From: an uncultured Collinsella sp.
Lineage (GTDB): Bacteria; Actinomycetota; Coriobacteriia; Coriobacteriales; Coriobacteriaceae
NCBI GenBank assembly: GCA_900541055.1
Contig: UQHZ01000003.1
Coordinates: 1-64,000 of the forward strand
Length of the DNA stretch: 64,000 nucleotides
Reading direction: 5' to 3'
The position numbers and the translations under genes are program-made. Shown here piece after piece: positions 23,205-32,183 of this stretch (positions are counted from its first letter, which is position 1; each line of letters begins with the position of its first letter). Below the pieces are notes generated by a model. The model did not search any database. It was not told the origin of the DNA and saw only the letters and a program-made list of their open reading frames with translations.

Positions 23205-23283
23205 CTATCTGACTCGCTTTTGCCTTCTAAAGTGGGCCGTTGCGCCGCGTCTTCCTCGGAATTGCAAAGCTTTTTCTTTTATT

Positions 23284-23313
23284 TTGATAGCCCGTGGTGC
23301 ACTTGGGTATAAT
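23284..23313 (+). promoter_or_regulatory. Promoter of tRNA-Arg(CCG)
   Basis: TTGATA (23284-23289) and a perfect TATAAT (23308-23313) are separated by 18 bases, 11 bases before the tRNA. Confidence 0.85.
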
Positions 23314-23324
23314 GCCAAACGTTG

Positions 23325-23401
23325 GCCCTATTAGCTCAGGGGATTAGAGCGTCTGCCTCCGGAGCAGAAGGCCGTTGGTTCGAATCCAACATGGGGCACC
23401 A
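23325..23401 (+). tRNA. tRNA-Arg (anticodon CCG)
   Basis: The cloverleaf folds: acceptor GCCCTAT / ATGGGGC (one T-G pair), D-arm GCTC..GAGC, anticodon stem TCTGC / GCAGA with loop CTCCGGA (anticodon CCG), T-arm GTTGG..CCAAC with TTCGAAT. The 3' CCA is encoded. It reads CGG. Confidence 0.96.
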
Positions 23402-23412
23402 TCGAACGTAAG

Positions 23413-23446
23413 ACCGTCCGAACCTCGCATGGTCCGGGCGGTTTTT
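23413..23446 (+). terminator. Intrinsic terminator of tRNA-Arg(CCG)
   Basis: A 12-bp stem ACCGTCCGAACC / GGTCCGGGCGGT (one wobble, one mismatch) is followed by TTTTT. Confidence 0.88.
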
Positions 23447-23477
23447 CTTATACCGACGCGACGTGATGGGACGTGGT

Positions 23478-26201
23478 ATGGCAGCAACGGATATCGAGCG
23501 CGGACTCTCGACCGCCGAGGTCGAGGAGCGCATCGCCGCCGGTAAGATCAACCGCAACATGGAGCTCAAGACCAAGTCGGTCAAAGAGCTCATCATCGAG
23601 AACCTCTGCACGTTGTTCAATTTGATCAACGTGATCTTGGCGTTCCTGGTCATTTTGACCGGTTCGTTTAAGAATCTGACGTTCCTGTTCGTGGTGTTCC
23701 TCAATACCGCTATTGGCGTCATTCAGTCCATGCGTTCCAAGAAGATGGTCGATAAGCTCACGCTGCTGACCTCTAAGAAGGCCATCGCGGTGCGCGACGG
23801 TGCCGAGGTGGAGCTCGACTTGGACCAGATCGTGCTCGACGACATCATCCGCCTGGGGCGCGGCGACCAGATTCCCGCTGACGCCGTGGTGGTTTCCGGC
23901 GAGGCGCTCGTGAACGAGAGCCTGCTGACGGGCGAGAGCGACCTTATTAAGAAGCAGCCCGGTTCCGAGCTCATGAGCGGCAGCTTTATCGACTCGGGCC
24001 TGCTGCGCGCCCGCGTGATCCATGTCGGCGCCGACAACTACGTGGCCAAAATTAATAACGAGGCCAAGTACGTCAAAAAGGTCAATTCCGAGATCATGAA
24101 CGCGCCGAACGCCATCGTGCGCTTTGCGAGCATCATCATGATCCCGCTCGGTTTGGCGTTGTTTGCCTCGAGTGTGAGCGAGCTGTGGGATGCCGCGGGA
24201 ACCCCGGGCGATAGCGCGCTTTCGTGGTGTTTCTCCGAGCTGTTGGCTGGTCATGTGCCTTCGTCGGCGCTACTGTCCACGGTGGGCGCCCTGCTGGGCA
24301 TGATCCCGCAAGGCCTGGTGCTGCTGACCTCGTCGGTGCTCGCCATCGCCACGGTGCGCCTGGCCCGCCGCAAGGTGCTGGCGCAGCAGCTCTACTGCAT
24401 CGAGACGCTCGCTCGCGTCGACGTGCTGTGCCTGGACAAGACGGGCACCATCACATCGGGCCGCATGGAGGTCGAGGGCACGTATCCGCTGCCGGTTGAG
24501 GGCGTGAGCCTAGGCGCCGGCTCGGACGAGGCGGCCGTTCCCGTCGATACCACGGTGCTCGATTTTGCGCTGGCTAACGTCGCGCGTGCGACTTCGGCCG
24601 ATGCCAACGAGACCTGCCAGGCGCTGCTCAACTATTACGCCGATCGCCCGGTCGAGGTGTCTGAGCCGCTGTCGGTCATTCCGTTCTCGTCGTCTAAAAA
24701 ATGGAGTGGTGCTTCGTTTGCGCAGGGCTCCTATGTGATGGGCGCCGCGCAGTTTGTGCTCTCTGATCGTGCGTTTGCCCAGGTCGAGAACCGGGTGGCC
24801 GAGCTTGCCGATACCTGCCGCGTGCTCGTGGTGGCGCGCGTGGACGGCTTTACGCCCGATGGCGATATGGTGGGCGAGGCCGAGCCCGTGGGCTTTGTGA
24901 CCATCCGCGACGAGATCCGTACCTCGGCGGCCGAGACCATCGGCTACTTTAACGAGCAGGGCGTGACCCTCAACGTGATCAGTGGCGACGACCCGCGTAC
25001 GGTGTCGTCGATCGCGCGCGTGGTGGGCGTGCCGGGGGCGGACGCTTATGTGGACGCCACGACGCTCGATACGCCGGCCAAGCTCGATGCCGCAGTGGAC
25101 CGCTACCATGTCTTTGGTCGTGTGACCCCGCAGCAGAAGCGCGAGCTCGTGCAGGCGCTCAAGCGCCGCGAACACACCGTGGCCATGACGGGCGACGGCG
25201 TCAACGACGTGCTGGCGCTCAAGGAGGCCGACTGCTCCGTGGCCATGGCGGCCGGCTCCGATGCCGCGCGCAACGTGGCCGAGATCGTACTCGTCGACAA
25301 CGACTTTGCCTCGATGCCCGCCGTGGTGGCCGAGGGCCGTCGCTCCATCAACAACCTGCAGCGTTCGGCCTCGCTGTTCCTGACCAAGACGCTGTTCTCG
25401 ATGGGCCTGGCGGCGCTGTGCATCGCGCTGCCGCCGTACCCCTTCGAGCCCATCCAGATGACGCTCATCAACTTCTTCTGCATCGGCGCGCCGGGCTTTG
25501 TGTTGGGGCTGGAGCCCAACAATGCTCGCGTGAAGGGTGCGTTTTTGACCAACGTACTCAAGCGTGCACTGCCGGCGTCGATTGCGGTCATTTTGGCTGC
25601 GGCGCTCGATATCTTTGTGGCGCGCGTGTTTGGCTTTAGCCAGCTCACGTTGTCTACGATGTGCTTGCTTACGTCGTGCGCGGCGAGCGTCAGCCTGATC
25701 TGGCGCATCTCGCAACCTCTCACGCCCTTACGTGTGGTGCTCTTTGTGTTTGTAGTCGCCGGCATCCTGGTGGGCGTTATCGGATTCCCAGAGCTGCTGT
25801 CCATTGCCAACCTGTCGATGGGCCAGATGGTTATCTTGGCTGTCATTGTGGTCTTTACCTGCTCGGTGTTTTTTAAGCTCGCCACGATGATGGATTCGCT
25901 CAAGCCGCGTCGTCGTCATGCCGCAACTGGTTTTGGCCGCGGTGTGCGCGTCCGCCTGGGTCGCGGTGGCGGCAAGGTGAGCTCGACGGGCTCGACGGCC
26001 GAACGTTTTGCCAAGCGCGTTGCCGCCGACATGGCGCAGCGTCGCGAAGATCGCACCGCTCGCGAGGCCGAGGCCCGCGCACTCGAGGGCGTGGCCCAGG
26101 CCCAGCCCAAGAAAAAGAAGAGTACCGGAGCCAAGCGCTCTCGCGTGACCAAGTCCGCTCAAGGCATCAAAGTCTCGATGCCAAGCAAAAAGAAGAAGTA
26201 G
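23478..26201 (+). CDS. HAD-type P-type cation-transporting ATPase
   Basis: A ~907-residue P-type ATPase. TGES actuator motif, phosphorylation motif DKTGT (in VDVLCLDKTGTITSG), and GDGVND hinge motif are all present, with hydrophobic pairs before the actuator, before DKTGT, and about six helices at the C-terminus. It resembles the CtpE/Ca2+-type branch and not heavy-metal pumps, as it has no CPC motif. The M4 ion-site motif reads IPQGLVLL, with Gln where Ca2+ pumps usually have Glu, so ion choice is uncertain. The C-terminal ~80 residues are a Lys/Arg/Ala-rich cytoplasmic tail ending SKKKK. Starts at 23463 (GTG) and 23466 (ATG) are alternatives; I chose ATG 23478 for the family-like N-terminus. 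Confidence 0.88.
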   Translation: MAATDIERGLSTAEVEERIAAGKINRNMELKTKSVKELIIENLCTLFNLINVILAFLVILTGSFKNLTFLFVVFLNTAIGVIQSMRSKKMVDKLTLLTSKKAIAVRDGAEVELDLDQIVLDDIIRLGRGDQIPADAVVVSGEALVNESLLTGESDLIKKQPGSELMSGSFIDSGLLRARVIHVGADNYVAKINNEAKYVKKVNSEIMNAPNAIVRFASIIMIPLGLALFASSVSELWDAAGTPGDSALSWCFSELLAGHVPSSALLSTVGALLGMIPQGLVLLTSSVLAIATVRLARRKVLAQQLYCIETLARVDVLCLDKTGTITSGRMEVEGTYPLPVEGVSLGAGSDEAAVPVDTTVLDFALANVARATSADANETCQALLNYYADRPVEVSEPLSVIPFSSSKKWSGASFAQGSYVMGAAQFVLSDRAFAQVENRVAELADTCRVLVVARVDGFTPDGDMVGEAEPVGFVTIRDEIRTSAAETIGYFNEQGVTLNVISGDDPRTVSSIARVVGVPGADAYVDATTLDTPAKLDAAVDRYHVFGRVTPQQKRELVQALKRREHTVAMTGDGVNDVLALKEADCSVAMAAGSDAARNVAEIVLVDNDFASMPAVVAEGRRSINNLQRSASLFLTKTLFSMGLAALCIALPPYPFEPIQMTLINFFCIGAPGFVLGLEPNNARVKGAFLTNVLKRALPASIAVILAAALDIFVARVFGFSQLTLSTMCLLTSCAASVSLIWRISQPLTPLRVVLFVFVVAGILVGVIGFPELLSIANLSMGQMVILAVIVVFTCSVFFKLATMMDSLKPRRRHAATGFGRGVRVRLGRGGGKVSSTGSTAERFAKRVAADMAQRREDRTAREAEARALEGVAQAQPKKKKSTGAKRSRVTKSAQGIKVSMPSKKKK

Positions 26202-26304
26202 CTACGCGCCCTGGCGATGTTGAATTGGTGCCTTGTTCCTGTGGGGCCGTGGCGATGTTATGCTCTAACCTCGATTGTTTGAATTGCTACGAAAAGAGGA
26301 TGCC

Positions 26305-27447
26305 GTGATCTGCCCGCATTGCCTTAAGACTATCGAGGACGGCGCCTCGTTTTGCCCCTACTGCAACGCCTATGTGGGTCCGGGCGATGGTCCCGAACAC
26401 ACCGAGTTCGTGTTCTGTGAGGGCTGCGGTGCCCGTCTTTCTCCGCATGATCGTACGTGCCCCAAATGCGGACGCCCCGCTCCGGGAATCCTCTCCGAGG
26501 ACGCGGCCGCATCCGACCTAGCAGCGGGCCGCACGGCGGGCTTTCCGCGCCTAACGCAAGAGCAGATCGATACCGAGGTGCCTCATGCGCCGGCCTCTGC
26601 CGCTGCGGTGCTCTCGGACGCCGCCGATCCTAACGAGACTTGCGTGCTGCCGGCTTTTGATAAGGATTTCGGTATCCCCAAGGTCGATATTCCCACGCCG
26701 GTTTCCCTGCATGACGATGCTCAAAAACCCAAGCGCAAGGTGCATCCCGACGAGGACGCCTATCACAAGCACAAGCGTCATATCCCCAAACCGCTCATCG
26801 TCATCGTGGTCCTTGCAGTCGTTTGCGGTGGTGCCTATTGGTTCGTGACGGCCGATCCCATGGGTGTCATGCCTGGCTTCTATGACCAGTTTGGCCAGGC
26901 CGCGCAGACGACCTTCCCCACGCGCCAAAAGGGCGAGGCGAATGAGGACGATACCAAGCAGGACGATTCTGCCGAGGTGGTCCAGGAAGAAACCGTGCTC
27001 ACCGATGATCAGCTCTATACCAGGCTCGACGGTCTGTATCAGACCATCGTGTCCTACGGTGACGAGGACCAGATCGGCGAGGTCATCGATTCCTTTAACA
27101 ACGGCTATCTCCGATCGCCGCTGTCCACCCGTCAGGAGCTGTCGCAGAGTGCCTACGCCCTGCGCGACCAGATCAAAAAGACGCAAGATGAGCTCAACAA
27201 CCTTAAGTATCAGGACGATACGGTCTATGCGGATGACATCGCCCACTTAAAGCAGCTTGCCGAGTGGATGTATGAGCGCGTCGACGTAATCTGCCAGAGC
27301 TGGGATATCTCGCTGGCCATTCCCGATGGCGAGTCGATGAGTTCCCACCAAAGCGAGATCCTGGCGCCCATCGCACAGGGCGGCAACAGCGCGCTGAATC
27401 AGTACGACGCCAACGTGGGCTCCTGGAAGCCGCAGCAGCGTTCCTAA
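26305..27447 (+). CDS. Membrane-anchored double zinc-ribbon protein of unknown function
   Basis: About 380 residues. GTG 26305 is chosen because AGAGGA lies just upstream and it places the first Cys pair at the N-terminus. Two zinc ribbons are visible: CPHC / CPYC (residues 3-20) and CEGC / CPKC (~38-55). A long low-complexity linker leads to one membrane helix (about 162-182, LIVIVVLAVVCGGAYWFV), so the ribbons are cytoplasmic and the ~195-residue C-terminal region is outside. That region is acidic and partly helical. The function is unknown. It lies upstream of a cyclophilin and another single-pass protein with a similar layout. Confidence 0.75.
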   Translation: MICPHCLKTIEDGASFCPYCNAYVGPGDGPEHTEFVFCEGCGARLSPHDRTCPKCGRPAPGILSEDAAASDLAAGRTAGFPRLTQEQIDTEVPHAPASAAAVLSDAADPNETCVLPAFDKDFGIPKVDIPTPVSLHDDAQKPKRKVHPDEDAYHKHKRHIPKPLIVIVVLAVVCGGAYWFVTADPMGVMPGFYDQFGQAAQTTFPTRQKGEANEDDTKQDDSAEVVQEETVLTDDQLYTRLDGLYQTIVSYGDEDQIGEVIDSFNNGYLRSPLSTRQELSQSAYALRDQIKKTQDELNNLKYQDDTVYADDIAHLKQLAEWMYERVDVICQSWDISLAIPDGESMSSHQSEILAPIAQGGNSALNQYDANVGSWKPQQRS

Positions 27448-27485
27448 AATTAGTTCGCCATAGTCGGCATAACCTACGTGCGCAA

Positions 27486-27515
27486 TTGATGTAAGCGCAT
27501 GCTTATTGCTACAAT
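27486..27515 (+). promoter_or_regulatory. Candidate promoter of the cyclophilin-TPR genes
   Basis: TTGATG (27486-27491) and TACAAT (27510-27515) are 18 bases apart, 40 bases before the cyclophilin start. Confidence 0.6.
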
Positions 27516-27554
27516 TCGTACAAATATGCTTTAAACGCACGAGGAAGGAACCAC

Positions 27555-28097
27555 ATGTTTGGTTTTAAGAAAGAGCTCTACACGCCCGAGTATCAGCTTG
27601 CCGGCGACGAGTGCGCCGTTATCGAGACGTCGAAGGGTACCATCAAGGTCAAGTTTGACGGTGAGGGCGCTCCCATTCATGTCGCGAACTTCTGCGAGCT
27701 TTCCACGATGGGTTTCTATGATGGCCTTAAATTCCATCGGTATGTGCCCGGTTTTGTCATTCAGGGCGGCGACCCCAATACCCGCGATATGTCCGGCGCC
27801 GACGTCGCTGCCGGTCTTGAGGGCCCCGACGGCATGCCCGGTACCGGTGGCCCCGGCTACTGCATCAAGGGCGAGTTTGCCACCAATCCGCGCAACAGCC
27901 ATGTCGATGGTGCCCTTGCCATGGCACGCTCCATGGACCCCGATTCCGCGGGTTCGCAGTTCTACTTCTGCTTGGGTGCCCAGCATAACCTCGATTCCGG
28001 GTACACCGTCTTTGGTACCACGGTCGAGGGTCTCGATGTGATTTCGCAGCTGCGTGCCGGCGACGAGATCGTCCATGTCGAGATCGTTCACGAGTAA
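27555..28097 (+). CDS. Peptidyl-prolyl cis-trans isomerase, cyclophilin type
   Basis: A 180-residue single-domain cyclophilin that isomerises Xaa-Pro bonds. It has FHRYVPGFVIQGGDP (catalytic Arg and the FxxQGG core), the active-site region DSAGSQFYFCLG, and a late TVFGTTVEGLDVI. No signal peptide is present, so it is cytoplasmic. The ATG follows GAGGAAGGAACCAC. The TPR protein begins 11 bases after its stop, so they are probably cotranscribed. Confidence 0.93.
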   Translation: MFGFKKELYTPEYQLAGDECAVIETSKGTIKVKFDGEGAPIHVANFCELSTMGFYDGLKFHRYVPGFVIQGGDPNTRDMSGADVAAGLEGPDGMPGTGGPGYCIKGEFATNPRNSHVDGALAMARSMDPDSAGSQFYFCLGAQHNLDSGYTVFGTTVEGLDVISQLRAGDEIVHVEIVHE

Positions 28098-28108
28098 AGG
28101 GGACTTCC

Positions 28109-29413
28109 TTGAATAGCCAGCTGATCCAACAGGGCCGCGCCGCTTACCGCGCGGGTGATTTTTCCGCTGCAGCCCAGATGCTTGGGGCGGCAAAAACTCC
28201 CGATGAGATTATGGGCGAGGCCGATCATCTTCGTGGCAACGCCTTGATGCACCTGGGCATGTATGCCGAGGCCGCCGAGGCCTATGCCGCCGCCCTCAAC
28301 GACGGCACCTATGGCAAGCGCGGCGCGCTGCTCACCAACCGCGGCAAGGCACTCGCCGCCGTGGGCGACTACACAACGGCCGCTCAGGCGTTCTCTGCTG
28401 CTACGCAGGATGCTTCTTATGCCACGCCGTTCAAGGCCTATCTGGGCCTGGGTAACGCGCTGTTCCAGTCGGGCGACTATGCCAACGCAGGTACTGCCTT
28501 CCGTCAGGCCGCCATCGACGGCGCCAATCCGGCTCCTGCCGCCGCACTCGGCGAGCTTGGCCGTTGCTTCATTAAGCTCGGCCGTCCGGCGGATGCCGTG
28601 GAGACCTACCGCACGGCTATCGACTTTGCCGGTCCCCGCGACGACACGCGTGCGCTCAACGCCGGCATGGGTCAGGCGCTTTCTGCCGCCGGCCGTCCCT
28701 CCGACGCACTCGACGCCTTTAACGCCGCTACTGCCGATGGCATCTACCAGCTCACCTCCGAGCAGGCCGACGAGCTTGCCCGCGTGCACGATTCGCTTGC
28801 CGCGTTGTCTGCCCAGACGGCTATGGCCACGGCTCCGGCGCCCGCGATGGACGCTCCCGCCGTCGATCCGCTCGATCCTACGGGCGCGACCGGCCAGTTT
28901 ATGCCCGATCCCTCGGACACCGGCTTCTTTACGCTGTCCGAGTCCGAGATGGTTCAGCAGGACCGTCAGGATCGTAAGCAGGCCAAGGTCCGTCGTCGTC
29001 ATCGCCACACGGGTCTCAAAGTCTTCATCGTGCTGCTTCTGCTCATTTTGATTGCTGCGGGCGGTCTGGGCTTTGCCTACACGCGCGGCTTTGGCTTCCC
29101 GTCCCAGGAGTCTGTCGTTACCGATCTGTTCCAGGCTGCCGGCGACGGTGACACCGCAAAGGCCGAGTCTTGCCTGGCCTCGAGCCTGTCCGAGGACGCC
29201 AAGTCGATGATCATCTCCTCGATTCCGCAGGGTGCCACCGTGTCCGTCGAGGGCATGGATCAGTCCATGACCGAGACGACCGCCAAGGTGAAGGCATCGC
29301 TGTCCAAGGGCGGCGAGCAGGAGTACACCGTCAAATTCGTGCGCTCCGATAACCATATCGGCTGGGCCGTTTCCTTGCTCGATATGGATTTCTCGGCTGC
29401 TGACAACCAGTAG
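28109..29413 (+). CDS. TPR-repeat single-pass membrane protein of unknown function
   Basis: A 434-residue protein. Residues ~1-230 contain several tetratricopeptide-like helical pairs rich in Ala, Gly and Tyr (for example AAEAYAAALNDG, AAQAFSAATQDA, ALDAFNAATADG). A Pro/Ala linker leads to a basic stretch (RRRHRHTG) and one membrane helix at about 308-325. The last ~105 residues would be outside the cell. The start is TTG 28109 with AAAGGGG upstream. It may scaffold protein contacts at the membrane; its position just before mreB hints at, but does not show, a link to the cell-shape machinery. Confidence 0.8.
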   Translation: MNSQLIQQGRAAYRAGDFSAAAQMLGAAKTPDEIMGEADHLRGNALMHLGMYAEAAEAYAAALNDGTYGKRGALLTNRGKALAAVGDYTTAAQAFSAATQDASYATPFKAYLGLGNALFQSGDYANAGTAFRQAAIDGANPAPAAALGELGRCFIKLGRPADAVETYRTAIDFAGPRDDTRALNAGMGQALSAAGRPSDALDAFNAATADGIYQLTSEQADELARVHDSLAALSAQTAMATAPAPAMDAPAVDPLDPTGATGQFMPDPSDTGFFTLSESEMVQQDRQDRKQAKVRRRHRHTGLKVFIVLLLLILIAAGGLGFAYTRGFGFPSQESVVTDLFQAAGDGDTAKAESCLASSLSEDAKSMIISSIPQGATVSVEGMDQSMTETTAKVKASLSKGGEQEYTVKFVRSDNHIGWAVSLLDMDFSAADNQ

Positions 29414-29435
29414 TGACCTTATGGGATTTAGCTTT

Positions 29436-29468
29436 GCCCGGCGCTTCACCGCAAGTGAGGTGCCGGGC
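29436..29468 (+). terminator. Probable terminator before mreB
   Basis: GCCCGGCGCTTCAC (29436-29449) pairs with GTGAGGTGCCGGGC (29455-29468) with two wobbles. The T run is weak (TTGCGCT). Confidence 0.55.
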
Positions 29469-29528
29469 TTGCGCTAGTATGATGAGCTAGTAGTTTTCCA
29501 GCAATCATCCAACACATCAGGAGTTGCG

Positions 29529-30572
29529 TTGTTTTCTTTGATGGATATGTTCTTCGGTAGCTATGCGGGCGATCTTGCCATCGACCTCGGCACCGCAAAT
29601 ACGCTTGTCTCCGTGCGTGGCAAGGGCATCGTCATTCGCGAGCCCTCTGTTGTCGCCATCGACAAGAACGACGAGCGCATCCTCGCGGTCGGTATCGAGG
29701 CAAAGCGCATGCTCGGCCGTACGCCCGGCAACATCGTGGCCGTTCGTCCCCTGAAGGACGGCGTCATCGCCGACTTCGATGTTACCGAGGCCATGCTCCG
29801 CTACTTTATCGACAAGGCTTCCGAGAAGCGCTATCCGTGGACCCCGCGTCCGCGCGTTGTCGTCTGCGTTCCCTCCGGCGTCACGTCGGTCGAGAAGCGT
29901 GCCGTATTTGAGGCCACGATCCAGGCCGGCGCCCGCCAGGCCTACCTGATCGAGGAGCCCATGGCTGCCGCTATCGGAGCCGACTTGCCCGTCGAGGAGC
30001 CCACCGGCTCCATGGTCATCGACATCGGCGGCGGTACCACCGAGGTCGCCGTTATCGCTATGGGCGGCATCGTCGTCTCGCAGTCCATCCGTATTGCCGG
30101 TGACGAGTTCGACCAGGCCATCCTCACGCACGTTCGCGATGCCTATAACCTGGCCATCGGCGAGCGTACGGCAGAGGACATCAAGATCAAGGTCGGCTCC
30201 GCCGTGCCGCTCAAGGACGAGCTCGACGTCGAGGTCAACGGCCGCGACGTGATCACCGGTCTGCCCAAGACCGTACGCATCGAGAGCGAGGAGATTCGTC
30301 GCGCACTCAACAAGCCGCTCGACGAGATGGCCAAGGCCGTCAAGGACGCACTCGACGCTACGCCTCCCGATCTTGCCTCGGACCTTATGTACTACGGCAT
30401 TTTGCTGACTGGTGGCGGCGCGCTGCTGCGCGGTCTCGACGTGCGCCTGCGCGATGAGACCGGTGTTTCGGTCAACGTCAGCCCCACGGCGCTCGATAAC
30501 GTCGTTAACGGCTGTGCCCGCGTGCTCGAGGCCAATGCGTTTGATGGCGGCTTCGTCCAGACCAATGCTTAA
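29529..30572 (+). CDS. mreB: Rod shape-determining protein MreB
   Basis: MreB is the bacterial actin that organises cell-wall elongation along the membrane. The 347 residues contain the actin-fold phosphate motifs IDLGTANTLV (~18-27) and DIGGGTTEVAVI (~163-174), and the adenosine motif TGGGALLRGL near 293-302. An amphipathic start (LFSLMDMFFGSY) is suited to membrane binding. The TTG start follows AGGAG. It leads mreB-mreC-mreD-mrdA-rodA, the complete elongasome set. Its presence implies rod or ovoid growth. Confidence 0.97.
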   Translation: MFSLMDMFFGSYAGDLAIDLGTANTLVSVRGKGIVIREPSVVAIDKNDERILAVGIEAKRMLGRTPGNIVAVRPLKDGVIADFDVTEAMLRYFIDKASEKRYPWTPRPRVVVCVPSGVTSVEKRAVFEATIQAGARQAYLIEEPMAAAIGADLPVEEPTGSMVIDIGGGTTEVAVIAMGGIVVSQSIRIAGDEFDQAILTHVRDAYNLAIGERTAEDIKIKVGSAVPLKDELDVEVNGRDVITGLPKTVRIESEEIRRALNKPLDEMAKAVKDALDATPPDLASDLMYYGILLTGGGALLRGLDVRLRDETGVSVNVSPTALDNVVNGCARVLEANAFDGGFVQTNA

Positions 30573-30593
30573 TTTCCAAAAGGTGGATTCCAT

Positions 30594-31592
30594 TTGGCAC
30601 GATCTTCGGGTTTCTCCACAAATCTGAATACCAAGCGACAATCAACGGGTATGCGCCCGTTGATTGTTTTCAGCCTGATTTCGGTGTTGCTGCTCACGTT
30701 TTACATCCGCGAGGGCGAGGCAGGGCCGATTCATGCCGTGCGTTCGGGCGTTACGACGATTACCTCGCCGGTGCGCTTTGTGGGCTCGGCTGTGGCGGCT
30801 CCTTTCAATGCGATCGGCAACGTGTTCTCTAACCTTACGGCGTCGCAGGACACGCTTGACGAGCTTAAGAAGCAAAACGAGGAATTGACCTCTAAGGTTG
30901 CTGAGCTCTCCGAGGCTCAAAAGACCGCTGAGCGTCTGGAGGGGCTGGTCGGCCTGCAGTCGACCTACAACCTCAAATCGACCGCTGCTCGTATCGTTGG
31001 TGCCTCTGGCGATGCCTGGACCTCGACCGTTACCATCGACAAGGGTTCTGCCGACGGCCTTACCATCAACATGCCCGTGACGAGTTCTGCCGGTGTTATC
31101 GGCCAGATTATCGAGGTATCGGCCAAGACCTCTACCGTGCGCCTGATTGGCGACGAGAACTCGGGCGTGTCCGCTATGGTGCAGGACACGCGCGCCCAAG
31201 GCATGCTGCAGGGTCAGGCTGACGGCACGCTGCGTCTTGAGTACGTGAGCGTCGACTCCGATGTTAAGGTTGGCGACATCATCGTGACCTCGGGCATCGG
31301 CGGCGTGTTCCCCAAGGGCCTTCCGCTTGGCACCGTCTCGTCGGTTGAGAAATCGGCAAACGACGTGTACTACACCATTGTGGTGCGCGCCCAGACGACG
31401 GCCGAGAACAACGAGGAAGTGCTGGTCATCACCTCGCTGACCGACGAACAGTCGGCCTCGGATGAGGACGTGAGCACGGCCAACAGCACACCGCAGGGAA
31501 CGTCGCGCGATGCTGCGACCAAGACGAAGGACGAGAGCTCGGATGACAGTTCCGACACGTCCGAGACGACCGATTCCGGCTCGAGCGAATAG
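30594..31592 (+). CDS. mreC: Rod shape-determining protein MreC
   Basis: MreC is a single-pass extracytoplasmic scaffold of the elongasome. The 332 residues have one membrane helix near 20-37 (RPLIVFSLISVLLLTF), a coiled coil at about 80-115 (DTLDELKKQNEELTSKVAEL), then the paired beta domains of the family with 'TSGIGGVFPKGLPLG' near the end. The last ~50 residues are a disordered Ser/Thr/Asp tail. The start is TTG 30594, with AAAGGTGG upstream, 22 bases after mreB. Confidence 0.94.
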   Translation: MARSSGFSTNLNTKRQSTGMRPLIVFSLISVLLLTFYIREGEAGPIHAVRSGVTTITSPVRFVGSAVAAPFNAIGNVFSNLTASQDTLDELKKQNEELTSKVAELSEAQKTAERLEGLVGLQSTYNLKSTAARIVGASGDAWTSTVTIDKGSADGLTINMPVTSSAGVIGQIIEVSAKTSTVRLIGDENSGVSAMVQDTRAQGMLQGQADGTLRLEYVSVDSDVKVGDIIVTSGIGGVFPKGLPLGTVSSVEKSANDVYYTIVVRAQTTAENNEEVLVITSLTDEQSASDEDVSTANSTPQGTSRDAATKTKDESSDDSSDTSETTDSGSSE

Positions 31593-31597
31593 GGGGC

Positions 31598-32170
31598 ATG
31601 TCCATGGATCTACACGAGCAGGGGATGAGCTCTCGCACGTTTGTGATCGCCGCCATCGTGTGCGTGCTGCTGCAGGCAGGCCTGGCACCGCAGATCTCCA
31701 TTGCGGGCGGTCGCGTCAACTTCATGATTATTCTGGTGTGCCTAAGCGTGTTCTCGGGCGACCCGACCCGTGCCGTCGTGTGCGGTTTTTGCAGCGGCTT
31801 GTTTTATGACCTGTCCGCTGCCGTGCCGGTGGGCGTTATGTCACTCCTGCTGACCGTGGGTTCTTTTGCCCTGGTGCACAGCGCCGTCGGTCAGACGGGC
31901 GGTACCCCGAGTGCGCGCGGCGTCACTGTGGGCGCCTTCGCGCTCGTCATTAATGTGATCTACAGCATCATCTTGCTGTTTATGGGTTTGGAGACGAGCT
32001 TTGTTGTGGCGATCTTCGGCCATGCGCTGCCGTCCTCGATCCTGACGGGTCTGGTTGCCATTCCGTTTTTGATGTCCGGCGTCGTGCCGCAGTCCGGCTA
32101 TGGATTCTCCGCACGTGGCGGACGCCAGACGGGTATGCGCTTTAAGCCCAAGACCCGCAAGCTCAAATAG
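31598..32170 (+). CDS. mreD: Rod shape-determining protein MreD
   Basis: A 190-residue integral membrane protein with five or six hydrophobic segments, matching MreD. It begins six bases after mreC with an AGGGGGC RBS. MreD is a poorly conserved elongasome partner of MreC and PBP2, so the call depends on topology and position as well as on the SGLFYDLSAAVPVGVMSL segment. Confidence 0.88.
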   Translation: MSMDLHEQGMSSRTFVIAAIVCVLLQAGLAPQISIAGGRVNFMIILVCLSVFSGDPTRAVVCGFCSGLFYDLSAAVPVGVMSLLLTVGSFALVHSAVGQTGGTPSARGVTVGAFALVINVIYSIILLFMGLETSFVVAIFGHALPSSILTGLVAIPFLMSGVVPQSGYGFSARGGRQTGMRFKPKTRKLK

Positions 32171-32183
32171 GGGAGGCCCGTAG

